Shown here: piece after piece, positions 26,040-34,310 of the stretch
Numbering within the stretch: position 1 is the first letter of the stretch
Layout of the letters: each line of letters starts with the position of its first letter
Assembly (NCBI RefSeq): GCF_013201825.1
Contig: NZ_CP053836.1
Location: 496,001-560,000, forward strand
Direction of reading: 5' to 3'
DNA length: 64,000 nucleotides
DNA from: Halarcobacter ebronensis
GTDB taxonomy: Bacteria > Campylobacterota > Campylobacteria > Campylobacterales > Arcobacteraceae
The notes under the pieces: generated by a model
Told to the model about the DNA's origin: nothing
What the model saw: only the letters and a program-made list of their open reading frames with translations
Database searches by the model: none
Position numbers and translations under genes: made by a program

Positions 26040-26762
26040 GTGTCTAGTAATGAGGGCTTTATCAACTTTTTGTCTTAATCTAAATAGCACATTTCTTAGT
26101 GCACCTTCTCCCACTAAGTCTCCATTATATAAGTAATCTTCTATGGCTTCACTACTTACAATGGCATTCTCATTATCAAGCAAAATATCAAAAAGCATAA
26201 TCTCTTTTTTATTTAGTGGAATCTCTTTTTTTTCTAAAAATAGTCTGTTCTCTTCTCTATCAAAGAGATAACCAAACTTTAAAGTACAAAATCTTTTTTT
26301 TATATATCTTTTTTCACTCTCCTCTAGATTTTTTTCTAAAGCCATAAAGTGTTTTTGATTTGTCTCTAATTCTTTTTCAAGTTTTTGCTTAGCTGAAAAT
26401 TTTGTTAATGCAAGTTCAACTACAGCCTTTAGTTCAGCATCTTTAAAGGGTTTTATAATATATCCATATGGTTCATGTTTTATGGCTCTCTCTATTGTAT
26501 GGTTTTTATCATTTGCAGTTAAAAAGATAAATGGTATATTGTATTTTTGTGAAATAGTGTCACTTAAACTTATACCATCTTCACCTTTTTTCAATGTTAT
26601 ATCTAAAATGGCTAAATCACATCGATTTTGCTCCAATAAAGATAAAGCTTTTTTGATACTACTAGCAATACCAATTACATTATACCTAAAGGCTTCAAGC
26701 GCCTCTTTTATATCCATTGCTGTTACAATTTCATCTTCCACTATTAAAATACTTTTTTTCAT
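26007..26762 (-). CDS. Response regulator with OmpR-type winged helix
   Basis: 251 residues. The receiver domain has Asp54 (LAILDITLKKGEDG) as phosphoacceptor, the acidic pair in VEDE and the Lys of IIKPFKD. A short coiled linker (residues 125-150) leads to a DNA-binding winged helix (NKKEIMLFDILLDNENAIVS, then RNVLFRLRQKVDKALITRHS). Its last base pairs, including the TAG stop, lie in the left repeat, so the gene ends exactly at the insertion boundary. It overlaps the kinase gene by one base. It is divergent from the Tat/flavoprotein/cytochrome genes, which it probably controls. Confidence 0.9.
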   Translation of the reverse strand: MKKSILIVEDEIVTAMDIKEALEAFRYNVIGIASSIKKALSLLEQNRCDLAILDITLKKGEDGISLSDTISQKYNIPFIFLTANDKNHTIERAIKHEPYGYIIKPFKDAELKAVVELALTKFSAKQKLEKELETNQKHFMALEKNLEESEKRYIKKRFCTLKFGYLFDREENRLFLEKKEIPLNKKEIMLFDILLDNENAIVSSEAIEDYLYNGDLVGEGALRNVLFRLRQKVDKALITRHSGVGYKIEIK

Positions 26763-28042
26763 TAATTCTCTTCAGCTCTAAGTTTGTAGGTAATTTCACA
26801 GTAAAAGCCATTTTTTGTATCTAATTTTAGTTCACCTTCTAGTTGAAGTTCTGCAATAGATTCAATTAGTTGCCATCCCAAAGAGTTGCTATTTTTTAAA
26901 TCCTCTTTACTACAACCTTTACCTGTATCTTTCAATCCAAAATTAATCTCATCACCATTTTTATGAATAAAAATATCTATCTCTCCCTCTTTTTTCTCTT
27001 TAAAAGCGTGTTTGATTGAGTTTAGTAGTAGTTCATGGATAACTAAGGCTGTTAAAACCGAGTAATTTATTCCTAAATTTACATCTTTTGAAACATCAAT
27101 ATTTATTTTTATATTATCGCCTAGATTATAGATATCTTTCATAGCAAGACAAAGTTTTTCAAGGTATTGATTCATATCAATTTCACTTAAATTATCACCT
27201 TGGTATAAAATCTCATGTACTAAAGCAATTGCATAGATTCTACTTCTTGTTTTGTCAAGTTGACTGTTTATATTGCTATCTTTTTCTCTTCTTTTTTGCA
27301 TTGAAAGTAGTGAAGAGAGAACTTGAAGATTGTTTTTTACCCGATGGTGAATCTCTTTTATTAAAATCTCTTTCTCTTTTAAAGAGGTAGTTATTATATT
27401 CTCTTTTCTTTTTTGTTCTGTAATATCCCTTGCAAAAGCACAAACATACTCTTCATCTTCATTTACTAAAAAGTAGTTTGCAGCTATAAAACAAGGAAAG
27501 GTTATTCCATCTTTTGTGGTTAGTTGAGACTCAAAATAGTTATACTGTTTTTTCTTTTGAATAATGGTTTTTTCTATCTCATCAAATCTTTTATCTATCT
27601 TGGAGATATGCATGTCAAGTAGTTCAACTTTTTTATACCCAAGCATTTTGCATAGTCTATTATTTACATATACAATATTCCCATCAAATTTAAACCAATA
27701 TATGGCATCTGCAGTATTATCAAGTACAAAGTTTATAAGCTTTAGATTCTCACTCTCCTGTTTTTGAAAAAGTATTAGTTTCTCTTTTGCCTCTTTTTCT
27801 ATTTTTGCAATACTTCTTAAAAAGAAGTATAAAAATATACTTGCAACTATAAAAAAAGTGATTCCTAAAAGTAGTGGAAGTTTAGTGCCCTCAAATTTAT
27901 TTGTATGCTGGATTATAAACATTGATACACTATTTACAAGATAGATCCCAAATATACCTATTAATAAAAAAGATAGTGAATATAATTTTGCTTTTTTCTC
28001 ATTTGGAATTTTAGCAATAATATTTAGGATTTCATTGAACAT
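26762..28042 (-). CDS. Membrane sensor histidine kinase with PAS domain (HisKA_2 type)
   Basis: 426 residues. Two membrane helices near residues 22-45 and 57-78 leave only a very short periplasmic loop, so the signal is probably cytoplasmic or within the membrane. A PAS domain with PAC segment (about 95-215) precedes the dimerisation/phosphoacceptor helix KEIHHRVKNNLQVLSSLLSM, characteristic of HisKA_2 kinases. The ATPase domain has the N-box LLLNSIKHAFKE and a Gly-rich lid (GKGCSKEDL). It feeds the regulator encoded downstream (1-bp overlap). The PAS domain is the likely sensor of the substrate, such as a phenol, or of redox state. Confidence 0.9.
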   Translation of the reverse strand: MFNEILNIIAKIPNEKKAKLYSLSFLLIGIFGIYLVNSVSMFIIQHTNKFEGTKLPLLLGITFFIVASIFLYFFLRSIAKIEKEAKEKLILFQKQESENLKLINFVLDNTADAIYWFKFDGNIVYVNNRLCKMLGYKKVELLDMHISKIDKRFDEIEKTIIQKKKQYNYFESQLTTKDGITFPCFIAANYFLVNEDEEYVCAFARDITEQKRKENIITTSLKEKEILIKEIHHRVKNNLQVLSSLLSMQKRREKDSNINSQLDKTRSRIYAIALVHEILYQGDNLSEIDMNQYLEKLCLAMKDIYNLGDNIKINIDVSKDVNLGINYSVLTALVIHELLLNSIKHAFKEKKEGEIDIFIHKNGDEINFGLKDTGKGCSKEDLKNSNSLGWQLIESIAELQLEGELKLDTKNGFYCEITYKLRAEEN

Positions 28043-28090
28043 TAGATTCCTCTACATATCTATAAGAATAGAAAAGATTATATAACTTTT

Positions 28091-28120
28091 CATATTAGAT
28101 ACAAAATAAATCTTAATATG
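28091..28120. promoter_or_regulatory. Imperfect inverted repeat in the kinase / Tat-gene divergent promoter
   Basis: CATATTAGAT (28091-28100) and ATCTTAATATG (28110-28120) are inverted copies with one inserted base, 9 bp apart, in the 139-bp gap between the divergent kinase and Tat-signal genes. It is a natural place for the local response regulator to bind. The role is inferred. Confidence 0.4.
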
Positions 28121-28181
28121 AGAGTTTTTTGAGATTTTTTTCATTTACAATTTTACTATCGATAAAAAGAAAGGAGACAAG

Positions 28182-28787
28182 ATGAACAATATTTCTAGAC
28201 GTTCTTTTATAAAAAGTACGAGTTTAGGAATGACTATTTTTGCTACACAAGCTTTCTCACAACCTTTATCGACACTAATATTTGATAACAAAAAACAAAA
28301 CATAATTGATTTGGACTATGTGATTTATGATAAAGGTGTTAAAAGAAGTGAAGAGTTTGCCAAAAAAATGGCAGCACTGGGAACTAAAACCTATGAGATT
28401 AATGGTGATATTTCCAATCTGTGGAGTGAAGTCATAAGACCTACTTGGGGTATAAAAAATGATACTGCAATTGCAGGATTGACTACTTATGAGACTCTGT
28501 TTGTTTTACAAAAAGTTGCTTTTGATAGGGGAATGGTTCTATATTTTAATGCGGAACATAAAATTGATGGAAAAGATGCAATACATAATATTAAAACTAC
28601 AAAAAATCAATTTGCAAAAATCAAAAACAACTTAGGAAAATATAGCTGGACAGAGACTTTGGCTTTAAATATGAATAGTTATCCATATGAAAAAGCACAA
28701 ATAAGAAGTGATTTAAAAAGTGTGGCAGATAGCAGTGCCAATAAAGAGATTTTATACTCTTGGATAATTGCACCAAGAGTTAGTTAA
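28182..28787 (+). CDS. Tat-signal protein of unknown function, flavocytochrome operon
   Basis: 201 residues. The N-terminus SRRSFIKSTSLGMTIFATQA is a twin-arginine signal with a hydrophobic core, so the protein is exported folded. The mature part has no cofactor motif or cysteines that I can see. It is the first gene of the operon (AAAGGAG site), 10 bp before the flavoprotein. That flavoprotein has no signal peptide, although its relatives act in the periplasm, so this protein could carry it across by hitchhiking. The Pseudomonas 4-cresol operon also has an extra gene of unknown role (pchX). Whether the two are related cannot be told here. Confidence 0.75.
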   Translation: MNNISRRSFIKSTSLGMTIFATQAFSQPLSTLIFDNKKQNIIDLDYVIYDKGVKRSEEFAKKMAALGTKTYEINGDISNLWSEVIRPTWGIKNDTAIAGLTTYETLFVLQKVAFDRGMVLYFNAEHKIDGKDAIHNIKTTKNQFAKIKNNLGKYSWTETLALNMNSYPYEKAQIRSDLKSVADSSANKEILYSWIIAPRVS

Positions 28788-28797
28788 AGGAGAAGAT

Positions 28798-30447
28798 ATG
28801 TCAAAAAATGAAGATACTATGATATTACCAAATGGAGTTAATAAAAAGGATTTTTTAGCAGCAATTAAAGAGTTTGAAAAAATTGTTGGTAAAAAATGGG
28901 TATTTAAATCAAAAGAAGATGTTTATTTATATAGGGATGCTTACTCTCCATATTGGGATGAACCAGAGGAACCAATCCCTTCTCTTGCAGTTGCTCCAAA
29001 AAGTACTGAAGAGGTACAAGAGATAGTAAAAGTTGCAAATCAATATAAAATTCCTATTTTCCCTATATCAACAGGTAAAAACTTAGGATATGGTTCATCA
29101 GCTCCAAATAATAGGGGTGATGTAGTTGTGGATTTAAAAAGAATGAACAAAATTATTGAGGTAAATGATAAAAGAAATTACTGTATCTTAGAGCCAGGGG
29201 TTTCATATTTTGACCTTTATAACTATATTGAAGAGAATAATCTAAATGTTATGATGGATATACCAGATCCAGGTTGGGGAAGTCCCGTTGGAAACTCACT
29301 TGACCATGGATGGGGTTATTTACATGGACAATTTAGGGATCACTTTGGAAATCACTGCGGTATGGAGGTAGTACTTCCAAATGGTGAACTAATGAGAACT
29401 GCAATGGGAGCTCTACCAGGAGCAAAAACCTTCGCAGAGAATAAATATGGGTATGGACCATATGTGGATGGGCTTTTTTCTCAATCAAATTTTGGGATTG
29501 TAACAAAAATGGGATTTTGGATGATGCCAAAACCTGAGCACTATACTTTAGCTGCTATTACAGTTCCAAGAAGAGATGATTTAATCCCTTTAGTGGAGAT
29601 TTTAAACTATTTGGAGGACTCCTCTATTGTTGGATGGCCTTTGTATAGAAGTCCATTAAATCCAGAGTATGGTAAACCTATGAATCCTGAATTAAAATCA
29701 TATTTAACTTCTAAAAATGGAAAACCAGATATTGAAAAAATTCAAGATTATGCATTAAGAAATGAAATTCCATATTGGAGAATTGATGTTTCTTTATATG
29801 GTACAAAAGATGCAGTCGCTGCAAATATAAACTATATGAAAGAGAGATTTTCAAAAGCAATCAAGGGCTCAAAAGTCGAAGTTACTGAGGATTATGACCT
29901 ACCATTGACAGAAGAGCAAAAAAAATCTTTGAAACATAAAGTAACTTTAGGTATTCCAAACTTAGAGATTTTCTGGTTAAGTACTAGAGGGGAAGAGCTT
30001 GGTCCAAAAGATGGCCATGTTTGGTTCTCACCTATTATTCCAAGGGATGGTAAAGAGCTTTTAAAATGTCAAGAGATTTATATTGATACTTTCTATGAAC
30101 TTGGAATGGAGTCTATGATTACACCATTCTCACACCCAAGAACTTGGATGTATAGAGCCTTTTGTTTTATGATTGGATTTGCTAACTCTAGAGAAGATAA
30201 AGAGATAAATGAAAAAATGAGAAAAGTTTATACAACTATGGTAAAAGTTGCTGCTAAACATGGTTGGGGAGATTATAGAGCTGCACCACCATTCCAAGAT
30301 ATTGTATCAGGAGTTTATAACTTCAATGACAATATTCTAAAAAGATTTGCAGAACAATTAAAAGATACCATAGATCCAAATGGTATTATTGCTCCAGGTA
30401 GAGGAGGAATTTGGCCAAAAAGATTAAGAGGAGATAAAAATGCTTAG
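28798..30447 (+). CDS. Vanillyl-alcohol-oxidase family flavoprotein (4-cresol dehydrogenase type)
   Basis: 549 residues from ATG 28798 (AAAGGAGAAG site). The FAD-binding PCMH domain covers about 45-230 (SLAVAPKSTEEVQEIV, GKNLGYGSSAPN, DIPDPGWGSPVGNSLDHGWG). The substrate domain follows, with the C-terminal signature DPNGIIAPGRGGIWP. His407 in GHVWFSP is where this family attaches FAD covalently (His in vanillyl-alcohol oxidase, Tyr in 4-cresol dehydrogenase). Tyr493-Arg494 (GDYRAA) correspond by position to the phenolate-binding Tyr-Arg pair. It should oxidise a para-alkylphenol or 4-hydroxybenzyl alcohol, passing electrons to the cytochrome encoded next (8-bp overlap). No signal peptide is visible. 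Confidence 0.88.
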   Translation: MSKNEDTMILPNGVNKKDFLAAIKEFEKIVGKKWVFKSKEDVYLYRDAYSPYWDEPEEPIPSLAVAPKSTEEVQEIVKVANQYKIPIFPISTGKNLGYGSSAPNNRGDVVVDLKRMNKIIEVNDKRNYCILEPGVSYFDLYNYIEENNLNVMMDIPDPGWGSPVGNSLDHGWGYLHGQFRDHFGNHCGMEVVLPNGELMRTAMGALPGAKTFAENKYGYGPYVDGLFSQSNFGIVTKMGFWMMPKPEHYTLAAITVPRRDDLIPLVEILNYLEDSSIVGWPLYRSPLNPEYGKPMNPELKSYLTSKNGKPDIEKIQDYALRNEIPYWRIDVSLYGTKDAVAANINYMKERFSKAIKGSKVEVTEDYDLPLTEEQKKSLKHKVTLGIPNLEIFWLSTRGEELGPKDGHVWFSPIIPRDGKELLKCQEIYIDTFYELGMESMITPFSHPRTWMYRAFCFMIGFANSREDKEINEKMRKVYTTMVKVAAKHGWGDYRAAPPFQDIVSGVYNFNDNILKRFAEQLKDTIDPNGIIAPGRGGIWPKRLRGDKNA

Positions 30448-30778
30448 AAATATATATAAAATATTATTACTGCTACTCCTTGCTTCTGCAACAGTGTATG
30501 CAAGTGATTCAAGTAAATTTGACCAAGGTAAAAAAGTATTTGATAAATGGTGTATCCATTGCCATGGAGTGGGAATGCCTGCAACAGACGCACTAAAAAT
30601 AGTATATAAAGGAACAGATATTTCTCCTGTACTAGAAGAAAGAAAAGAGTTAGATGCAGATTTTGTAAAATATATAGTTAGAAATGGAAAATTTAGTATG
30701 CCATTTTTTAGAAAAACTGAAATTAATGATGAGCAACTAAACAGTTTAGCTCTATATCTCTCTACAAAAAACAAATAA
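30440..30778 (+). CDS. c-type cytochrome, probable electron-accepting subunit of the flavoprotein
   Basis: 112 residues. A Sec signal peptide (MLRNIYKILLLLLLASATVY, ending in A) precedes a small class I cytochrome c with one haem motif Cys-Ile-His-Cys-His (KWCIHCHGVGMP). A Met in FSMPFF is the likely sixth ligand. The size matches the cytochrome subunit of 4-cresol dehydrogenase. It starts 8 bp inside the flavoprotein gene, so equal amounts are expected, and it is followed by a terminator. It would take electrons from FAD and give them to the respiratory chain from the periplasm. Confidence 0.9.
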   Translation: MLRNIYKILLLLLLASATVYASDSSKFDQGKKVFDKWCIHCHGVGMPATDALKIVYKGTDISPVLEERKELDADFVKYIVRNGKFSMPFFRKTEINDEQLNSLALYLSTKNK

Positions 30779-30799
30779 AAATAACCAAAACTTTAGAAG

Positions 30800-30831
30800 A
30801 CTTTCTAGGCAAAAATGCTTAGAAAGTTTTT
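30800..30831 (+). terminator. Intrinsic terminator of the flavocytochrome operon
   Basis: ACTTTCTAGGC - AAAAAT - GCTTAGAAAGT followed by TTTTT. An 11-bp stem with one G-T pair. Confidence 0.85.
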
Positions 30832-30855
30832 ATAAATATTATTATTCAAATCTGC

Positions 30856-30861
30856 TATAAT
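30856..30861 (+). promoter_or_regulatory. -10 element of the CoA-binding protein gene
   Basis: TATAAT 26 bases before the ATG, with AAAAAGG as ribosome site between. The duplicated left copy at 25.9 kb lacks this hexamer. Confidence 0.55.
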
Positions 30862-30978
30862 AAGCATAAAAATAAAAAAGGATTATTATGGAGTGCGAAT
30901 TTCCTTCTGTAAACAGTAACAAAGATGAGATAAAAGAGATTTTTGATAATACAAAAACAATTGCTATTATTGGACTAT
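30860..30978 (+). repeat. Right copy of the ~115-bp direct repeat
   Basis: The leader and first 30 codons of the intact CoA-binding-protein gene; partner of 25896-26010. The two copies are in the same orientation and bracket the two-component and flavocytochrome genes. Confidence 0.9.
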
Positions 30979-31319
30979 CTCCCGATGAAAGCAAAGCAAG
31001 TAATATGGTAGGAAAATATCTTAAAAATGCAGGATTTAAAATTGTTCCTGTTTATCCTAAAGAGGATCAAATCTTAGGAGAAAAAGTCTATAGAAGTTTA
31101 GATGAAATTCCTTTTAAAGTTGATATGGTGGATATTTTTAGAAAACCTGATGTTATAGGCTTAGTTGTTGATGCTGCAATAAAAAGAGGTGATGTGGATA
31201 CAATCTGGACACAACTTGGATTAGTAAATAATGATGCAGCAAAAAAAGCAATTGAAGCAGGCATGAAAGTAGTACAAAATAAGTGTACTAAAATAGAACA
31301 TAGAGAGATTTTTGTTTAA
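30888..31319 (+). CDS. CoA-binding domain protein (YccU-like)
   Basis: 143 residues, nearly all one Rossmann-type CoA-binding domain. Features are KTIAIIGLSPDESKASNMVG near residues 24-43, the strand FKIVPVYPKEDQILGEKVYR, and a C-terminal QNKCTKIEH. Proteins of this size are widespread, resemble the CoA-binding half of succinyl-CoA synthetase, and have no settled function. The gene is intact, with its own promoter and a two-way terminator. Its first 30 codons are duplicated 5 kb upstream, marking it as the target site of the accessory segment. Confidence 0.9.
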   Translation: MECEFPSVNSNKDEIKEIFDNTKTIAIIGLSPDESKASNMVGKYLKNAGFKIVPVYPKEDQILGEKVYRSLDEIPFKVDMVDIFRKPDVIGLVVDAAIKRGDVDTIWTQLGLVNNDAAKKAIEAGMKVVQNKCTKIEHREIFV

Positions 31320-31323
31320 TTTT

Positions 31324-31355
31324 AAAAAAAGTAGAGTTATTATCTCTACTTTTTT
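31324..31355. terminator. Bidirectional terminator between CoA-binding and chemoreceptor genes
   Basis: AAAAAAAGTAGAG - TTATTAT - CTCTACTTTTTT. An A/T-flanked stem usable from both directions, between convergent genes. Confidence 0.85.
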
Positions 31356-31357
31356 AA

Positions 31358-32821
31358 TTAAGAGGCATGGACACTTTTTATAATTTTTGCATTTACAGCA
31401 TCTTTCCCTTTAAAATTCTTTTCATTTGCATCTTTTAAAATAAGCTTCGCTATCTCATCTGTTTGCATTGCAATATCATGGGTTTGTGAAGCAATTGTTG
31501 CATTTTGTTGTGTTTGTTGATCAAGATTATTAATTGCATCATTTATTTGAACAATTCCTGATTGTTGCTCTTTTGAAGCATATTCTACATTTGATATTAA
31601 TTCAATAGTTTTAGAAATATTTTCTGTTAAACCAATATAACCTTTAATCATTCTATCAGAGATAACTTTTCCATTATTTGCTTTTGATGTAGCATTTTCA
31701 ACTAAGTTTTTAATCTCCTTTGCTGCTTCAGCAGATCTACTTGCAAGATTTCTAACCTCTTGTGCAACAACAGCAAATCCTCTTCCAGCCTCTCCTGCAG
31801 TTGCTGCTTCAACAGCTGCATTAAGTGAAAGAATATTTGTTTGAAATGCAATTTTGTCAATTACTGTAATTGCCTCATTTATTGCATTTACTTCATCATC
31901 AATATCATTCATAGCTTTTGTAGTTTGTTGTGCTAACTCTTTTCCTTCATTTGCTGAAGCTGTTACTTCGTTTGCAAATTCTGCCATTTTAATAATATTT
32001 TGCGTATTTGATGAAATATTACTTGTAATCTCTTCAAGTGCAGCAGCTGTCTCTTCTAATGATGCAGCAGCTTCATTAGAGTTTTGATTTAAAATATCTA
32101 CATTTTGAAGCAGTACATTTGAACTATCATCTAAAGTTAGCCCGTTAGCTTTATTTTCAACAAGCATATCATTTACAACATTTGCAAGGTTATTTAAACC
32201 AATAGAGGTTTCACCTTCATCATCAGATATTCTATATGAAAAATCTAATGATTGGAAAGAGTTTAAAGCTTCTGATACTTTGTTTAGATCCCCTGCAACC
32301 TTTGTAGAAACTATATGAAACAGTTCATTTATTCCATTTTTTAGTTCTTCAATTGATTCATTAGTTGTTGTCTCTTTTATCTCTTGATTCAAAATTCCTG
32401 TTTTTGCAATATTTATAGATTTTTTTACTGAATCAATTACTTTTTTTGAATCGGTTATATCCTGAGCAAATTTTACAACTCTAATAACCTTCCCTTTATT
32501 ATCTTTTACTGGTGTGTAAGATGCTTGTATCCATATTGAACTACCATCTTTTCTAAATCTTTCAAATTCATTAATTTGAGAGACTCCTTTTGCTAAATCT
32601 TCCCAAAATTTTGAATACTCCAGTGACTTAATATAATTTTTATCACAAAATAATCTATGGTGCTGCCCTACAATCTCTTTTAATGTATATCCTAAAGCAT
32701 CTAAAAAATTTTTATTTGCATGTAATATTGTTCCATCAGGTTTAAAAGAGATTATTGCAAAGTTTTCTTCCATTGCAGATAATCTTCCTGCTTGTTCTTC
32801 ATTTTTACCAAAACCAAACAT
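31358..32821 (-). CDS. Soluble PAS-domain methyl-accepting chemotaxis protein
   Basis: 487 residues with no membrane helix. A PAS domain with PAC segment is at about residues 10-130 ([20 protein letters not shown], then [20 protein letters not shown]). A helical stretch follows, then the signalling domain with the conserved hairpin tip [19 protein letters not shown]. The layout resembles cytoplasmic energy or redox receptors (Aer-like or BdlA-like, with one PAS). It should report an internal redox or oxygen signal to CheA/CheW. The C-terminus lacks an obvious CheR/CheB pentapeptide. Its neighbours are unrelated. It is convergent with the CoA-binding gene. Confidence 0.93.
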   Translation of the reverse strand: MFGFGKNEEQAGRLSAMEENFAIISFKPDGTILHANKNFLDALGYTLKEIVGQHHRLFCDKNYIKSLEYSKFWEDLAKGVSQINEFERFRKDGSSIWIQASYTPVKDNKGKVIRVVKFAQDITDSKKVIDSVKKSINIAKTGILNQEIKETTTNESIEELKNGINELFHIVSTKVAGDLNKVSEALNSFQSLDFSYRISDDEGETSIGLNNLANVVNDMLVENKANGLTLDDSSNVLLQNVDILNQNSNEAAASLEETAAALEEITSNISSNTQNIIKMAEFANEVTASANEGKELAQQTTKAMNDIDDEVNAINEAITVIDKIAFQTNILSLNAAVEAATAGEAGRGFAVVAQEVRNLASRSAEAAKEIKNLVENATSKANNGKVISDRMIKGYIGLTENISKTIELISNVEYASKEQQSGIVQINDAINNLDQQTQQNATIASQTHDIAMQTDEIAKLILKDANEKNFKGKDAVNAKIIKSVHAS

Positions 32822-32997
32822 CTAATACTCCTTTTTGTATTTTTTTATTAATAGAAGATTATCAGATGATAGTATTAGAATAATAATAAAATTTAGAATA
32901 ATATGAAAAAAAACAGTACTTTTAGAAAATAACAAGAATATAATATAAAATGTTAGTTTTTATTTTATAAATACTAATTTAGAAGAGAGGATTTTGT

Positions 32998-34302
32998 TTA
33001 ATCTTTTTTATGTCTAGGTTTGTTTGGTAAAGTAATAGTTGCCACACAACCTGATTTATCATCAGTTCTATTTTTAAGTGTGATTGTTGCTCCTATAGCA
33101 TCTGCTGCATTTTTTGCCAAAAATAGTCCAAGTCCTGCACCACTCTCTTTACCCATTCTTTTAAACGGTGCAAAAAGGTCTATTGATTCATCAATCCCTT
33201 GACCATCGTCAGTAATAGTTATTGTAGTTGAATCTTTTGCTTTATTAAGTCTAATTGCAATTGATTTATCATCTGGTGTAAATTTTATTGCATTTTGAAC
33301 AAAGTTTTGAATAATTTGATTAATTAGTGTTGGTTGAAGATATACTTCATGATGATTTACATTAGAGAAAAATGTTAAAATAATTTTCTTTTTAGCACTT
33401 AGCATTCTATAATCATTTGTTTTTCTTTGTAGATATTGTACTAAATCTATCTCTTCAGGTTTTTCAAACTGTGCACCTTCTGCTCTACCAATATCTAAAA
33501 TAGAAGTGATCATTTTATTCATATCATTGATTTGTTCAATTGTTAACTTCATAGTCTCTTGATATTTTTCAGGATCTCTTGGTTTCATTAGTGTAACTTC
33601 ATTTTTAAGTTTCATTACTGCAAGAGGAGTTTTAAGTTCGTGTGCTACTCCAATAAAAAGCTCTTTTTTAAATTTTATATTAGTCTCTATTCTTGTCATT
33701 AAAGAGTTAATAGAGTTTGCAAGTGGATGAAACTCAATTGGAAGATTATCTTTTTTTATTTGTGATAGATAGTTTTCATCCATATTTGATAATTTATTTG
33801 TAATTTGAATAATTGGTCTAAGAAGTGTTTTAGAAACTGTAAATGCATAAAATACAACCATTAGCAATCCACCAAGTGAAATTAGAAGTAGGTTGTTAAA
33901 AATTTTATTTAGCATATCAAGAGATGAATTTATATTTTTAACTATTTTAATATATTCATTTGTTGCTGGATTAAAAAGATATAAAATTTGCATATAATGG
34001 TCATCTTTAACTTTAAAAGTTGTATATGCTGATTGTGGAATATGCTCCAATTTTACAATATCAACATTAATACCACTGTGAGTAATTATATTAAAGCTTC
34101 TTGTATCAACATTTGTTGATTTACTGATTTTATATATTAATTGTGCATCTTTGTATAAAGAGTCTTGAATCTCATCAAAAATAGTTGATTTTGTATAGCC
34201 GTAAAAAATTGCAGATAAAATTAAAATAAGAAGTGAAGTAGCAAGTACAAGTTTCTGGTGAAACTGTTTGTAAATGCTCTTCACATGCATAATCTTAGTC
34301 AT
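32998..34302 (-). CDS. Sensor histidine kinase, partner of the HsrA/CosR-like regulator
   Basis: 434 residues. Membrane helices at about 18-37 and 136-156 flank a periplasmic sensor of about 100 residues. A HAMP-like linker follows, then the phosphoacceptor helix with His221 (GVAHELKTPLAVMKLKNEV). The ATPase domain has the N box QNFVQNAIKFTPDD, G1 DDGQGIDES and G2 GAGLGLFLAKNAADA. It lies 8 bp after the regulator gene, in the same operon. In Helicobacter and Campylobacter the matching regulator is an orphan without a kinase, so this pairing is informative. The ligand is unknown. Confidence 0.9.
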   Translation of the reverse strand: MTKIMHVKSIYKQFHQKLVLATSLLILILSAIFYGYTKSTIFDEIQDSLYKDAQLIYKISKSTNVDTRSFNIITHSGINVDIVKLEHIPQSAYTTFKVKDDHYMQILYLFNPATNEYIKIVKNINSSLDMLNKIFNNLLLISLGGLLMVVFYAFTVSKTLLRPIIQITNKLSNMDENYLSQIKKDNLPIEFHPLANSINSLMTRIETNIKFKKELFIGVAHELKTPLAVMKLKNEVTLMKPRDPEKYQETMKLTIEQINDMNKMITSILDIGRAEGAQFEKPEEIDLVQYLQRKTNDYRMLSAKKKIILTFFSNVNHHEVYLQPTLINQIIQNFVQNAIKFTPDDKSIAIRLNKAKDSTTITITDDGQGIDESIDLFAPFKRMGKESGAGLGLFLAKNAADAIGATITLKNRTDDKSGCVATITLPNKPRHKKD

Positions 34303-34310
34303 TTAAATGA

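Noticed and set aside
30424-30774. 116-codon minus-strand frame opposite the cytochrome gene
   Set aside because: Antisense shadow of a clear cytochrome c gene with haem motif and signal peptide.
26007-30888. Transposon or integrative element with its own integrase
   Set aside because: All frames are accounted for by regulator, kinase, Tat protein, flavoprotein and cytochrome; no recombinase, no tRNA attachment site.
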